A DNA stretch of 64,000 bases from RHKX01 sp963745755. GTDB taxonomy: Bacteria > Actinomycetota > Thermoleophilia > Solirubrobacterales > 70-9. The notes below the pieces were generated by a model. That model was not told the origin of the DNA, made no database searches, and saw only the letters and a list, made by a program, of their open reading frames with translations. Position numbers and translations under genes: made by a program. This document shows, piece by piece, positions 23,934 through 32,397 of the stretch (its first letter is position 1; every line of letters begins with the position of its first letter). The stretch is from assembly GCA_963745755.1 (NCBI GenBank), contig CAVUYP010000001.1, forward strand, positions 2,666,001 through 2,730,000. The letters are read 5' to 3'.

Positions 23934-24869
23934 GTGGCCCATCAGCACGACCATGGCCACGCCGGCCACTCCCACGGCGTCGCCGCCGACGCCGATCGCT
24001 CGAAGCTGACGATCGCCCTCGCCCTGATCGTCGGGTTCATGGCGGTCGAGGTGGTCGTCGGCATCCTCGCCAACTCGCTGGCGCTGCTCTCCGACGCCGC
24101 GCACATGCTCACCGACGCCGGCGCGCTCGTCCTCGCCCTGTTCGCGATCCGGCTCGCCGCCCGCCCGGCCGCCGGCGCGATGACTTTCGGCTGGAAGCGG
24201 GCCGGGATCCTCAGCGCCCAGTTCAACGGCGCCACCCTGCTCGTCCTCGGGCTGCTGATCGTCTACGAGGGGATCCGCCGGCTGATCGAGCCGCCGGCGG
24301 TCGAGGGAGGCGTCGTCTTCGTCGTCGCGATCCTCGGGATCGTCGTCAACCTCGCCGCGACCTGGACGCTCTCGAGGGCGAACCGCGACTCGCTCAACGT
24401 CGAGGGAGCCTTCCAGCACATCCTCACCGACCTCGCCGCCTTCGTGTTCACGGCGATCGCCGGGCTGGTAATCCTCACCACCGGCTTCGACCGGGCGGAC
24501 GGGATCGCATCGCTGATCGTCGCCGCGATCATGCTGCGCTCCTCCTACGGGCTGCTGATCGAATCGGGCCGCGTATTCCTCGAGGCGGCGCCGCGCGGCC
24601 TCGACCCGGAGGCGATCGGCGGCGCGATGGCGGCCGTCCCCGGCGTCGTCGAAATCCACGATCTGCACGTCTGGGAGGTGACGTCGGGCTTCCCGGCGCT
24701 CTCCGCCCACGTGCTCGTCGCCGCCGGCGACGACTGTCACGCGATCCGGCTCGCGCTCGAGCACGAGATCGACCAGCGCTTCGCGATCGACCACACCACC
24801 CTCCAGGTCGAGCATCACCATCCCGAGGAGCTGCTCCAGGTCGACGTGCCGTCAGACTCCGCCGGGTGA
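23934..24869 (+). CDS. Cation diffusion facilitator (zinc/cobalt/cadmium exporter)
   Basis: 311 aa from GTG 23934. A His-rich N-terminus (HQHDHGHAGHSH) precedes six membrane spans. The transport site reads SLALLSDAAHMLTDAG (HxxxD) in span 2 and FQHILTDLAAFVF (HxxxD) in span 5, giving the H/D set typical of zinc-type CDF proteins. A cytoplasmic C-terminal domain (GVVEIHDLHVWEVTSGFPALSAHVLV) is standard. TAGCCT seven bases upstream (23921-23926) predicts a leaderless transcript. Its stop overlaps the prfA start, so it is coupled to translation-factor genes, an unusual neighbour for a metal exporter. Confidence 0.93.
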   Translation: MAHQHDHGHAGHSHGVAADADRSKLTIALALIVGFMAVEVVVGILANSLALLSDAAHMLTDAGALVLALFAIRLAARPAAGAMTFGWKRAGILSAQFNGATLLVLGLLIVYEGIRRLIEPPAVEGGVVFVVAILGIVVNLAATWTLSRANRDSLNVEGAFQHILTDLAAFVFTAIAGLVILTTGFDRADGIASLIVAAIMLRSSYGLLIESGRVFLEAAPRGLDPEAIGGAMAAVPGVVEIHDLHVWEVTSGFPALSAHVLVAAGDDCHAIRLALEHEIDQRFAIDHTTLQVEHHHPEELLQVDVPSDSAG

Positions 24870-25933
24870 TCGAGCAACTCGTCAGCCAGATCGAGGAGCG
24901 GTTCGCCGCCCTCGAGCGGGAGATGTCGGACCCCGAGGTGATCGCCGACCGCGAGCGCTACGCGGCGGTCGGGCGCGAGTACCGCGAGCTCGAGCCGGCG
25001 CGCGAGCTCGCCGAGCGCTGGCGCAGGCTCAACGACGACCTCGAGGGCGCCCGCGAGCTGCTCGCCGACGGCGAGGACGAGGAGCTGCGCCGGGTCGTCG
25101 CCGACGCGCCCGCCGAGCTCGAGGAGCTGGCCGAGGCGATCCGGATGGCGATGGTCGAGCGCGACCCCAACGACGACAAGAACGTCCTCGTCGAGATCCG
25201 CGCCGGGGCCGGCGGCGACGAGGCGGCGCTGTTCGCGGGCGACCTCTACAAGATGCTCGCCCGCTACGCCGAGGAGCGCGGATTCGGCACCGAGTTGATC
25301 GCGCAGAGTCCGGCCGAGGTCGGCGGCTTCAAGGACGTCACGTTCGCCGTCAAGGGCGACGGTGCCTACTCGGTCTTCAAATACGAGGGCGGGACCCACC
25401 GGGTCCAGCGGGTCCCGAAGACCGAGTCGCAGGGCCGCATCCACACCTCGACGGCGACGGTGGCGGTGCTCCCCGAGGCCGAGGAGGTGGACGTCGGGAT
25501 CGATCCCAACGACCTGCAGATCGACGTCTACCGCTCCTCGGGGCCGGGTGGGCAGTCGGTCAACACGACCGACTCGGCGGTTCGCATCACCCATGGCCCG
25601 AGCGGGATCGTCGTCTCGATGCAGGACGAGAAGTCGCAGCTGCAGAACCGCGACAAGGCGATGCGGGTGCTGCGGGCACGGTTGCTCGAGAGGGCGATCG
25701 CCGACCAGCAGGCCGAGATCTCGGCCGAGCGACGCTCCCAGGTCGGGACCGGCGAGCGCTCTGAGAAGGTGCGCACCTACAACTTCCCGCAGGGCCGCGT
25801 CACCGACCACCGGATCAAGCTGACCAGCCACGCCCTCGACGAGATCCTCGGCGGCGACCTGCGCGAATTCAGCGACGCCCTCGCCGCCGAGGACAAGCGC
25901 CGCAAGCTCGAGGCGCAGGCCGCCTCCGGATGA
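24866..25933 (+). CDS. prfA: Peptide chain release factor 1
   Basis: 355 aa, normal length. The GGQ motif that triggers peptide release is at 228-230 (SSGPGGQSVNTTDSAVRI), and the codon-reading tripeptide is P-K-T at 184-186 (usually P-A/V-T) in RVPKTESQGRIHTST. It terminates translation at UAA and UAG. The GTG start overlaps the CDF stop; its own stop overlaps the ATG of prmC, which encodes the enzyme that methylates the GGQ glutamine. That coupling is conserved in bacteria and supports both calls. Confidence 0.97.
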   Translation: MIEQLVSQIEERFAALEREMSDPEVIADRERYAAVGREYRELEPARELAERWRRLNDDLEGARELLADGEDEELRRVVADAPAELEELAEAIRMAMVERDPNDDKNVLVEIRAGAGGDEAALFAGDLYKMLARYAEERGFGTELIAQSPAEVGGFKDVTFAVKGDGAYSVFKYEGGTHRVQRVPKTESQGRIHTSTATVAVLPEAEEVDVGIDPNDLQIDVYRSSGPGGQSVNTTDSAVRITHGPSGIVVSMQDEKSQLQNRDKAMRVLRARLLERAIADQQAEISAERRSQVGTGERSEKVRTYNFPQGRVTDHRIKLTSHALDEILGGDLREFSDALAAEDKRRKLEAQAASG

Positions 25934-26781
25934 GCATGGCCGTCGCCGCCGGAACGGTCGGCGAGGCGCTCGCCGCCGCCACCGACGCCCTCGCTGCGGC
26001 GGGCTGCGACTCGCCCCGCCTCGACGCCGAGTTGCTGCTCGCCGAGGCGACGGGCGCGACCCGCGAGCGGTTCGCGATCGAGCCCGAGTGGCCGGTCAGC
26101 GCCGGTGCGGCGCGGGAGTTCGGCGCCATGGTGCGGCGGCGGATCGCCCGCGAGCCGGTCGCCTACATCCTCGGCCGCCGCGGATTCCGGCGGATCGAGC
26201 TGCGGGCCGACCGCCGGGCGCTGATCCCGCGGCCGGAAACGGAGCTGCTCGTCGAGCTCGCGGTCGAGCTCGGCCCGCGACGGGTCCTCGACGTCGGCAC
26301 CGGCAGCGGCGCGATCGCCCTCGCGGTCGCCGACGAGATCGCCGCCGCCGAGGTCGTCGCCGTCGACGTCTCCGCCGACGCTCTCGACCTCGCCGGCGAG
26401 AACGCCGAGGCGCTCGGCTTCGCCGAGCGGGTCGAGCTGCGACTCGGCTCGGTGACCGCGGCGGCGGGCCGGTTCGACCTGCTGCTCGCCAACCTGCCCT
26501 ATGTCGCCGCAGCCGATCGCGCTGCCCTCGCCCCTGAGATCAGCCGCTACGAGCCGGAGGTGGCCCTGTTCGCCGGCGGCGACGGCCTCGACGCGTTCGC
26601 CGCGGTGCTGGAGCCGCTGGCGCCCGGCGGCGGCGGACCCGCTTGCGACGTCGTCGCCTTCGAGGTCGGAGCCGGGCAGGCCGCGGCGGTCGCGAAGCTC
26701 GTCGCCGACGCCGGCTACGCGGCGACGGAGACGCGTGCCGATCTCGCCGGCATCGACCGCGTCGTCGTCGGCCGCCGATGA
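25930..26781 (+). CDS. prmC: Release factor glutamine methyltransferase
   Basis: 283 aa. SAM-dependent enzyme that N5-methylates the GGQ glutamine of RF1 and RF2. N-terminal helical domain followed by IPRPETELLVEL (99-110), SAM motif I DVGTGSGAIALAV (121-133), acidic loop VDVSADALDLA, and the catalytic tetrapeptide as N-L-P-Y at 188-191 (ANLPYVA) instead of the usual N-P-P-Y. The second Pro-to-Leu difference is tolerated in many annotated members as far as I recall, so I regard the enzyme as active. Overlaps both prfA and the downstream sua5 gene by 4 bases. Confidence 0.95.
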   Translation: MSMAVAAGTVGEALAAATDALAAAGCDSPRLDAELLLAEATGATRERFAIEPEWPVSAGAAREFGAMVRRRIAREPVAYILGRRGFRRIELRADRRALIPRPETELLVELAVELGPRRVLDVGTGSGAIALAVADEIAAAEVVAVDVSADALDLAGENAEALGFAERVELRLGSVTAAAGRFDLLLANLPYVAAADRAALAPEISRYEPEVALFAGGDGLDAFAAVLEPLAPGGGGPACDVVAFEVGAGQAAAVAKLVADAGYAATETRADLAGIDRVVVGRR

Positions 26782-27419
26782 GTGAGATCGTCTCGATCGC
26801 CGGCGACGGCGCCGCGGCGGCTCGTTCCGCCCTCGATCGCTGCATCCTCGCCGGCGGCGTCGCCGTCTTCCCGGCCGACGGGCTCTACGGGCTCGCCTGC
26901 GACCCGCTGCGGGCCGAGGCGATCGAGCGGATCCACTCGATCAAGGGCCGCGACGACGGCAAGCCGGCGGCGGTCATGTACTTCTCGCCGCCGGCGATGC
27001 GCGAGCTCCTCGCCGGCCTCGGCGAGCGCAGCCGCGCCGCCGTCGCGGCGATGCTGCCGGGGGCGCTGACCCTCGTCCTCGCCAACCCCGAGCACCGCTA
27101 TCCGCTCGCCTGCCGCGACGATCGCGGCCGGATCGGTGTCCGCCTCCTCGCCGGGCCGCTCGCCGGCGCCGCCTGTGCCGTCTTCCAGACCAGCGCCAAC
27201 CGCAGCGGCGAGCCCGCGCCGTCCCGCTTCGACGCGATCGATCCGGCGATCCTCGCCGCCGCCGACCTGGCGATCGACGGCGGCGAGCTCACCGGCCTGC
27301 CCTCGACGGTCGTCGATCTGACCGGGCTCGAGGGCGGCGGCGGCTGGACGATCCTCCGCGCGGGAGCCGTCCCCGCCGCCGAGCTGCAGCGGAAGCTCTC
27401 GGCGGCCGGGCTGGGGTGA
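26778..27419 (+). CDS. L-threonylcarbamoyladenylate synthase (Sua5/YrdC/TsaC)
   Basis: 213 aa. First step of tRNA t6A modification: makes threonylcarbamoyl-AMP from Thr, bicarbonate and ATP. AGGVAVFPADGLYGLACDPL matches the family's 'G.v...PTdT.YGLa' start with T replaced by A/G; IHSIKGRDDGKPAAVMY holds the KxR-type residues and PGALTLVLANP and TSANRSGEPAP the remaining YrdC signatures. The length fits the single-domain YrdC form without the C-terminal Sua5 domain. ATG 26778 overlaps the prmC stop. The PTDT variation lowers certainty of substrate slightly, but context (prmC-sua5) is typical. Confidence 0.9.
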   Translation: MSEIVSIAGDGAAAARSALDRCILAGGVAVFPADGLYGLACDPLRAEAIERIHSIKGRDDGKPAAVMYFSPPAMRELLAGLGERSRAAVAAMLPGALTLVLANPEHRYPLACRDDRGRIGVRLLAGPLAGAACAVFQTSANRSGEPAPSRFDAIDPAILAAADLAIDGGELTGLPSTVVDLTGLEGGGGWTILRAGAVPAAELQRKLSAAGLG

Positions 27420-27461
27420 GCGCGGACAGCGATCGGGATTGGGTGCGCATTCGCCACACAA

Positions 27462-27488
27462 CTCCGATCGATGCGCCTTCGATCGGAG
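27462..27488. terminator. Stem-loop after the prfA-prmC-sua5 genes
   Basis: Arms CTCCGATCGA (27462-27471) and TCGATCGGAG (27479-27488) are perfect complements with a 7-base loop. The 194-bp gap (27420-27613) contains no convincing gene; this hairpin and the -10 of rpiB are the features I can see. Without a T tract it may be a processing or pausing structure rather than a true terminator. Confidence 0.4.
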
Positions 27489-27613
27489 CTCTCGCGATCG
27501 CCCGCCTGCGGCCGCTGCCGGGCCCCGCTGCGAGTTCCGCACGGCGCGCGGATGACCTCCGGCCCCGCCCGGGCCCGCGCGAACCGTCGACCCGATCGCG
27601 TAGGCTCGATCGG

Positions 27614-28084
27614 GTGCGCATCGCGATCGGATCAGACCACGCCGGCTACGACCTGAAGGAGGCCGTCGCCCCCTCCCTGCGGGCGGCCGGCCACGAGCTG
27701 ATCGACGTCGGCACCGACTCGCCGGAGTCGGTCGACTACCCCGATCCGGCGGCCCGTGCGGCGCGTATGGTCGGCGACGGCGGGGCCGAGCGGGCGGTGA
27801 TCGTCTGCGGCTCCGGGGTCGGGGTCGCGATCGTCGCCAACAAGGTCGACGGCGTCCGCGCCGTCAACGCCCACGACGCCGAGGAGGCGGAGATGAGCCG
27901 CCGCCACAACGACGCCAACGTCCTCACCCTGGCCGGCCGCCGGCTCGAACCCGATACCGCCGAGCCGATCGTCGCGACGTTCCTGGCGACCGAGTTCGAG
28001 GGTGGCCGCCACGCCCGCCGGGTCGACAAGATCGCGGCGCTCGAGAACGGCGCCCGACCGCAGACGAATCAAGAGAGAGGCTGA
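27614..28084 (+). CDS. rpiB: Ribose-5-phosphate isomerase B
   Basis: 156 aa. Interconverts ribose 5-phosphate and ribulose 5-phosphate in the pentose phosphate pathway. RIAIGSDHAGYDLKEAV is the N-terminal phosphate-binding segment, DVGTDSPESVDYPDPA follows, and catalytic Cys65 is in VIVCGSGVGVAI (CGTG in most relatives, CGSG here). SRRHNDANVLTLAGR completes the signature. GTG 27614 has TAGGCT seven bases upstream (27601-27606), predicting a leaderless mRNA. glyA begins 3 bases after its stop, consistent with the common rpiB-glyA pairing. Confidence 0.96.
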   Translation: MRIAIGSDHAGYDLKEAVAPSLRAAGHELIDVGTDSPESVDYPDPAARAARMVGDGGAERAVIVCGSGVGVAIVANKVDGVRAVNAHDAEEAEMSRRHNDANVLTLAGRRLEPDTAEPIVATFLATEFEGGRHARRVDKIAALENGARPQTNQERG

Positions 28085-28087
28085 TCG

Positions 28088-29368
28088 ATGACCGAACTTC
28101 CCGACGACTTCCAGACCGCGTCGCTCAGCGCCGTCGACCCCGACATCGCCCGGGTGCTCGACCGCGAGCTCGAGCGCCAGCAGAACACCCTGGAGATGAT
28201 CGCCTCCGAGAACTTCGTGCCCCAGGCGGTGCTCGAGGCGACCGGCTCGGTGCTGACCAACAAGTACGCCGAGGGCTACCCGGGCAAGCGTTACTACGGC
28301 GGCTGCGAGGAGGTCGACGTCGCCGAGCAGCTCGCGATCGACCGCGCCAAGCAGCTGTTCGGGGCCGAGCACGTCAACGTCCAGCCGCACGCCGGCGCGC
28401 AGGCCAACAACGCCGTCTACTCGGCGCTGCTCGAGCCCGGGGACACCTTCCTCGGCCTCGCCCTCGACCACGGCGGCCACCTCTCCCACGGGATGAAGCT
28501 GAACGTCTCCGGCAAGCTCTACAACCCCGTCCCCTACCACGTCGATCGCGACAGCTATCTGGTCGACATGGACGAGGTCGCGGCACTGGCCGCCGAGCAT
28601 CGCCCGAAGCTGATCGTCGCCGGCTGGTCGGCCTACCCGCGCCGGCTCGACTTCGCCGCATTCCGGGAGATCGCCGACTCGGTCGGCGCCCTGCTGATGG
28701 TCGACATGGCTCATTTCGCCGGCCTCGTCGCCGCCGGTGAGCATCCCAACCCGGTCGAGCACGCCGACGTCGTCACGACGACGGTCCACAAGACCCTGTG
28801 CGGGCCGCGCAGCGGGATGATCCTCTGCCGTGAGGAGTACGCGAAGGAGATCAACCGCGGCATCTTCCCCGGCACCCAGGGCGGGCCGCTGATGCATGCG
28901 ATCGCCGCCAAGGCGGTGGCGATGCGGATCGCCGCGACCGAGGAGTTCCGCGCCCGGCAGCGGCAGACGATCGCCAACGCCCGCGCCTTCGCGGACGAGC
29001 TGATCGCCGGCGGGCTGACCGTGCTGACCGGCGGCACCGACGTCCACCTCGTCCTCGTCGACGTCACCGCGGCGGGCTACGACGGCAGCACCGCCGAGCA
29101 GCGCCTCGAGGAGATCGGGATCACCGTCAACCGCAACGCGATCCCCTTCGACGAGCGACCGCCGATGAATCCCTCGGGGCTGCGGATCGGCACGCCGGCG
29201 CTGACTACCCGCGGACTCGGCGCCGAGGACATGCGCGAGATCGCCCGGGTCGTCTGCGCCGCGCTCTCCGACTCCTACGAGAGCGATCGCGAGGCGCTGC
29301 AGGCGCGGACCCGGGCGCTCGTCGAAGCCCACCCGCTCTACCCGCAGCTCTCGGCAGCGACCGTTTGA
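28088..29368 (+). CDS. glyA: Serine hydroxymethyltransferase
   Basis: 426 aa. PLP enzyme making glycine and methylene-tetrahydrofolate from serine. Starts with LERQQNTLEMIASENFVPQAVLEA and has GYPGKRYYGGCEEVD; the PLP lysine is Lys235 in TTTVHKTLCGPRSG. The motif is usually HKTLRGPR, so the residue two after Leu-Lys context is Cys instead of Arg, a small variation. A Shine-Dalgarno AGAGAGAGG precedes the ATG. Its stop overlaps the TTG start of the next gene. Confidence 0.97.
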   Translation: MTELPDDFQTASLSAVDPDIARVLDRELERQQNTLEMIASENFVPQAVLEATGSVLTNKYAEGYPGKRYYGGCEEVDVAEQLAIDRAKQLFGAEHVNVQPHAGAQANNAVYSALLEPGDTFLGLALDHGGHLSHGMKLNVSGKLYNPVPYHVDRDSYLVDMDEVAALAAEHRPKLIVAGWSAYPRRLDFAAFREIADSVGALLMVDMAHFAGLVAAGEHPNPVEHADVVTTTVHKTLCGPRSGMILCREEYAKEINRGIFPGTQGGPLMHAIAAKAVAMRIAATEEFRARQRQTIANARAFADELIAGGLTVLTGGTDVHLVLVDVTAAGYDGSTAEQRLEEIGITVNRNAIPFDERPPMNPSGLRIGTPALTTRGLGAEDMREIARVVCAALSDSYESDREALQARTRALVEAHPLYPQLSAATV

Positions 29369-30408
29369 GGATCTGGGTCGACTGCACCGCCGCGGCGCAC
29401 CCGGTCGTGCTGCGGCCGGTGATCGCCCTGCTGCGCGAGCGTGGCCACGAGGTCGCGATCACGGCCCGCGACTACGGGCAGACCGAGGGCCTGCTCGAGC
29501 GCTTCGGCCTCGAGTACGAGTCGTTCGGAACCCACGGCGGCGCCGCGACCGGGTCGAAGGCGCTGGCGCTGGGCCGCCGCAGCGCCGCCCTGGCGCGGTG
29601 GGCGCGACCGCGGCGGTTCGACCTCGCGATCGGGCACGGCTCCGTCGACGTCGCCGCGGTCGGCACCGTCCTGCGGATCCCGCAGGCGCAGATGCAGGAC
29701 TACGAGTTCGCCGGCCTGCAGCGCAAGCTCGCCTGGCGCGCCGCGCGGCGGGTGATCGTCCCCGACGCGATCCCGATCGAGCGCCTCGAGGCCGCCGGCG
29801 CCCGGGCGTCGAAGCTGGTTCGCTACCCGGGTCTGAAGGAGGACTACTACCTCGCCGACTTCACTCCCGACCCGGCGGTGCTGGCGGCGCTCGGGCTCAC
29901 CGAGCTCGGCGTCGATCGCGACCGCGGCGCCGACGAGCGGATCGTCGTCGTCGTCAGGCCGCCTCCGGAGACCTCCGCCTATCACGCCGAGAATCCGCTC
30001 TACGAAGGCGTCGTCGACCGGCTCTGCGGCGATCCTCAGGCGATCACCGTGCTGATCCCGAGAACCGAGCGCCAGCGGCGGGCCGCCGCCGAGCGACGGG
30101 ATCCGTCGCTGATCGTCCCCGCGACGGCGGTCGATGCCCAGAGCCTGATCGCCTACTCCGACCTCGTCGTCAGCGCCGGCGGCACGATGAATCGCGAGGC
30201 GGTGGCGCTCGGGGTTCCGGTACTGACGATCTTCAGCGGCCGGATGGGGGCGGTCGACGAGCGCCTGATCGCCGACGGCCGGCTCGGTGAGCTCCGCGAC
30301 CCCGGCGACCTCGAGCTCCGCAAGCGCAGCGGCGAACCCGGCCCGGTCGATCCCCGCGACCCGGCGATCCTCGCCGACGGCGCCCTGGGGGCGGCCGGCA
30401 GGGGCTGA
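29365..30408 (+). CDS. DUF354-family glycosyltransferase-like protein
   Basis: 347 aa, TTG start overlapping the glyA stop. Two Rossmann-like halves in GT-B style: RIWVDCTAAAHPVVLRPVIALLRERGHEV at the N-terminus, and in the C-terminal half IVVVVRPPPETSAYH, ITVLIPRT and DLVVSAGGTMNREAVALGVPVLTIFSG, the last resembling the donor-binding loop of MurG-type enzymes. DUF354 proteins are predicted glycosyltransferases without proven substrates. Direct coupling to the WecA-type gene (ATG overlaps its stop) suggests a role in making a lipid-linked envelope polymer. Confidence 0.85.
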   Translation: MRIWVDCTAAAHPVVLRPVIALLRERGHEVAITARDYGQTEGLLERFGLEYESFGTHGGAATGSKALALGRRSAALARWARPRRFDLAIGHGSVDVAAVGTVLRIPQAQMQDYEFAGLQRKLAWRAARRVIVPDAIPIERLEAAGARASKLVRYPGLKEDYYLADFTPDPAVLAALGLTELGVDRDRGADERIVVVVRPPPETSAYHAENPLYEGVVDRLCGDPQAITVLIPRTERQRRAAAERRDPSLIVPATAVDAQSLIAYSDLVVSAGGTMNREAVALGVPVLTIFSGRMGAVDERLIADGRLGELRDPGDLELRKRSGEPGPVDPRDPAILADGALGAAGRG

Positions 30409-31649
30409 TGCCGGGGACGGTCGACGCCCTCTTCGCGTTCGCGGCAGCGGCCGCGATCGCCTGGCTGCTGGTTCCCGTCGCCGAGTCCTTCGCCTGGCGG
30501 ATCGGCGCCATCGACCTGCCCAGCGAGCGCAGCCTCCACGTCGTCCCGACGCCGCGGCTGTCGGGGATCGCGATCCTGATCGCGGTCTGCGCCTCGGGAG
30601 CGATCTTCCTGCCCTGGGACGACCAGACCCGGGCGATCCTGCTCGGCGCAGTCGTGATCGCGACGGTCGGGATGATCGACGACGTCTTCGACCTGCCGCC
30701 GCTGCTGAAGCTGCTCGGCCAGATCCTCGCCGCGATCATCCCGGTCAGCGCCGGCGTCACCGTCGACGTCTTCACGCTGCCGTTCTTCGGCGGCGTTGAC
30801 CCGGGCGGGACCGAGCTCTTCAACGTGCCGCTGCTCGGGCACGTCGACCTCGGCGAGCTCGGCACCGTGCTCGGCATCGTCGCGATGGCGAACGTCGTCA
30901 ACCTGATCGACGGCGTCGACGGCCTCGCCTCGGGCGTCTGCCTGATCAGCGCTGCGACGCTGGCGATCATCGCCCTTTCGCTGCAGCGCAACCCGGCGGG
31001 AATCCTCGCCGCGATCACCGCCGGTGGCGCCCTCGGGTTCCTGCGCCACGGCTTCCCGCCGGCGTCGAGCTTCATGGGCGACACCGGCTCGAACCTGCTC
31101 GGCTACCTGCTCGGAGTCGCCGCCGTCCAGGGCGCCCTGAAGACGAACGCGGTGGTTGCGCTCGCGTTCCCGTTGCTGGTCCTCGCCGTGCCGATCCTCG
31201 ACACCGGCTTCGTCGTCGCCAAGCGCCTCAAGTACCGGCGCCCGATCTACGAGGCGGACAGCTGGCACTTCCACCACCGGATGGCCAACATCGGCTTCTC
31301 GCAGCGGCGCACGCTCGCCTACCTGTACGGATGGACGCTGGTGATGGCCGCGGTCGCGCTGGCGCTGCGGTTCGTCCCCTACAGCGACGACCGTGGCAAC
31401 TTCGACCCGGTCTGGTCGGCGCTGATGGCGACGATCCTGCTCGCCGCCGTCGCCGCGAGCTTCTACGTCATCTACGTCCTCGAGATCCTCAAGCTGCGCC
31501 GGTTCCGGTTCCGGCAGGTCGCCGCGACCGGCGCGCCGCCGGTCGCCGATGCGGTCGATCGCGAGGTCGAGCACGAACTGGAGACCGGCCAGTTCCGTGA
31601 GCCGAATCCGGAAACGGGCGAGTTCGAGCAGGTCGATCCGCCGGCCTGA
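30408..31649 (+). CDS. WecA/TagO-like undecaprenyl-phosphate sugar-1-phosphate transferase
   Basis: 413 aa, about ten or eleven membrane spans. Initiates polymer synthesis by moving a GlcNAc- or similar sugar-1-phosphate onto the undecaprenyl carrier at the inner face. Catalytic motifs are visible: DLPSERSLHVVPTPRLSG, MIDDVFDLPPLLK (DDxxD-type), VNLIDGVDGLASG (NxxNxxDGxDGL) and the His-rich cytoplasmic loop SWHFHHRMANIGFSQRR. The soluble C-terminal tail (about 365-413) is acidic. It lies immediately upstream of the ATP synthase genes, separated by a GC-rich hairpin. Confidence 0.93.
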   Translation: MPGTVDALFAFAAAAAIAWLLVPVAESFAWRIGAIDLPSERSLHVVPTPRLSGIAILIAVCASGAIFLPWDDQTRAILLGAVVIATVGMIDDVFDLPPLLKLLGQILAAIIPVSAGVTVDVFTLPFFGGVDPGGTELFNVPLLGHVDLGELGTVLGIVAMANVVNLIDGVDGLASGVCLISAATLAIIALSLQRNPAGILAAITAGGALGFLRHGFPPASSFMGDTGSNLLGYLLGVAAVQGALKTNAVVALAFPLLVLAVPILDTGFVVAKRLKYRRPIYEADSWHFHHRMANIGFSQRRTLAYLYGWTLVMAAVALALRFVPYSDDRGNFDPVWSALMATILLAAVAASFYVIYVLEILKLRRFRFRQVAATGAPPVADAVDREVEHELETGQFREPNPETGEFEQVDPPA

Positions 31650-31675
31650 GAAGGGCCGGTCGCCCAGGCGGAACT

Positions 31676-31692
31676 GCCCCCCTCCGGGGGGC
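31676..31692. terminator. GC hairpin between wecA-like gene and the atp genes
   Basis: GCCCCCC-TCC-GGGGGGC: 7-bp perfect arms with a 3-base loop, 26 bases after the transferase stop. It could end the upstream operon, though no T tract follows. Confidence 0.45.
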
Positions 31693-31715
31693 CGGTCGCG
31701 GCGGCCCCTATCGGG

Positions 31716-31721
31716 TATATT
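31716..31721 (+). promoter_or_regulatory. Possible -10 element of the ATP synthase operon
   Basis: TATATT is the most AT-rich hexamer in this GC-rich gap, just after the hairpin at 31676-31692. No convincing -35 is present at 17 bases. A start near 31728 would give a leader of 110-230 bases before the first atp gene. Low confidence. Confidence 0.3.
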
Positions 31722-31959
31722 CGCGGACCCCGCTCCCGAGTCGCCGGCCTGGGAGAGAAGTTTCATCCGCCGGCAGGTTCATGACTCGGAAATCACCTGA
31801 CGTGGAAAGCCCCTACTTCGACAACCTTGGAGACCATGACCCCTCCCGGCACCGCCGTGCCGGCGGCCCGTCCGACGACGGCGCCCGGGTCGAGCGACCG
31901 CGCCGGCGCGACGAGCGCTGCCCCGCTGAGGTCTACGCCGCGCCCGGCGCGACGGGGGG

Positions 31960-32397
31960 GTGGAGCCGAGCTCGCCTCCGGCCGCTGACGTGCCGGTAGC
32001 CGCGCGCCCGCTGAACATGGAGGTGCTCCGCAACATCGACCTGATCGTGCTCGCTGCCGCGTTGCCGGCGTTCATCCTCCTCGGCGCCCCGATGATCGCC
32101 TGGGTCGTCGCCGGCGGCGCCTGGATCGCCGGGCGAGTCGGCATGGAGCTCGCCTCCCGCAAGCGCCGCCGCGCCCTCGCCGCCGCGAACCGCAACGCCG
32201 CCCTCGGCGTCACCGCGATGGCGCTGATGGGCCGGGTCTGGCTGCTCGCGCTGGCGATCCTGCTGGTCGGGCTGCTGGCCGAGCGCGAGGCCGGGCTCGC
32301 CGCGGCGCTGCTGGCGCTGGCGCTGGTCACCGCGCACCTCGGCGCCTCCTTCCTCACCCACCTGTTCGATCCCGAGGCCGACGGGGGCCTGCGGTGA
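31960..32397 (+). CDS. AtpI-like ATP synthase accessory membrane protein
   Basis: 145 aa from GTG 31960. Four hydrophobic spans: LIVLAAALPAFILLGAPMIAWVVAGGAWI, then VTAMALMGRVWLLALAILLVGLLA and GLAAALLALALVTAHLGASFLTHLF, with a basic loop ASRKRRRAL. Position directly before atpB and general layout match AtpI, the assembly factor for the c-ring and possibly a magnesium transporter. The true start may be ATG 31836, which has a better Shine-Dalgarno (TTGGAGA): its frame leads into this one if the G7 run at 31953-31959 is one G too long. Overlaps atpB by 4 bases. Confidence 0.65.
   Translation: MEPSSPPAADVPVAARPLNMEVLRNIDLIVLAAALPAFILLGAPMIAWVVAGGAWIAGRVGMELASRKRRRALAAANRNAALGVTAMALMGRVWLLALAILLVGLLAEREAGLAAALLALALVTAHLGASFLTHLFDPEADGGLR

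Noticed and set aside
31781..31999. A 72-codon frame from ATG 31781
   Set aside because: Low-complexity Arg/Asp-rich translation without a good ribosome site; the 31836 frame has a better Shine-Dalgarno and leads into the AtpI-like protein.
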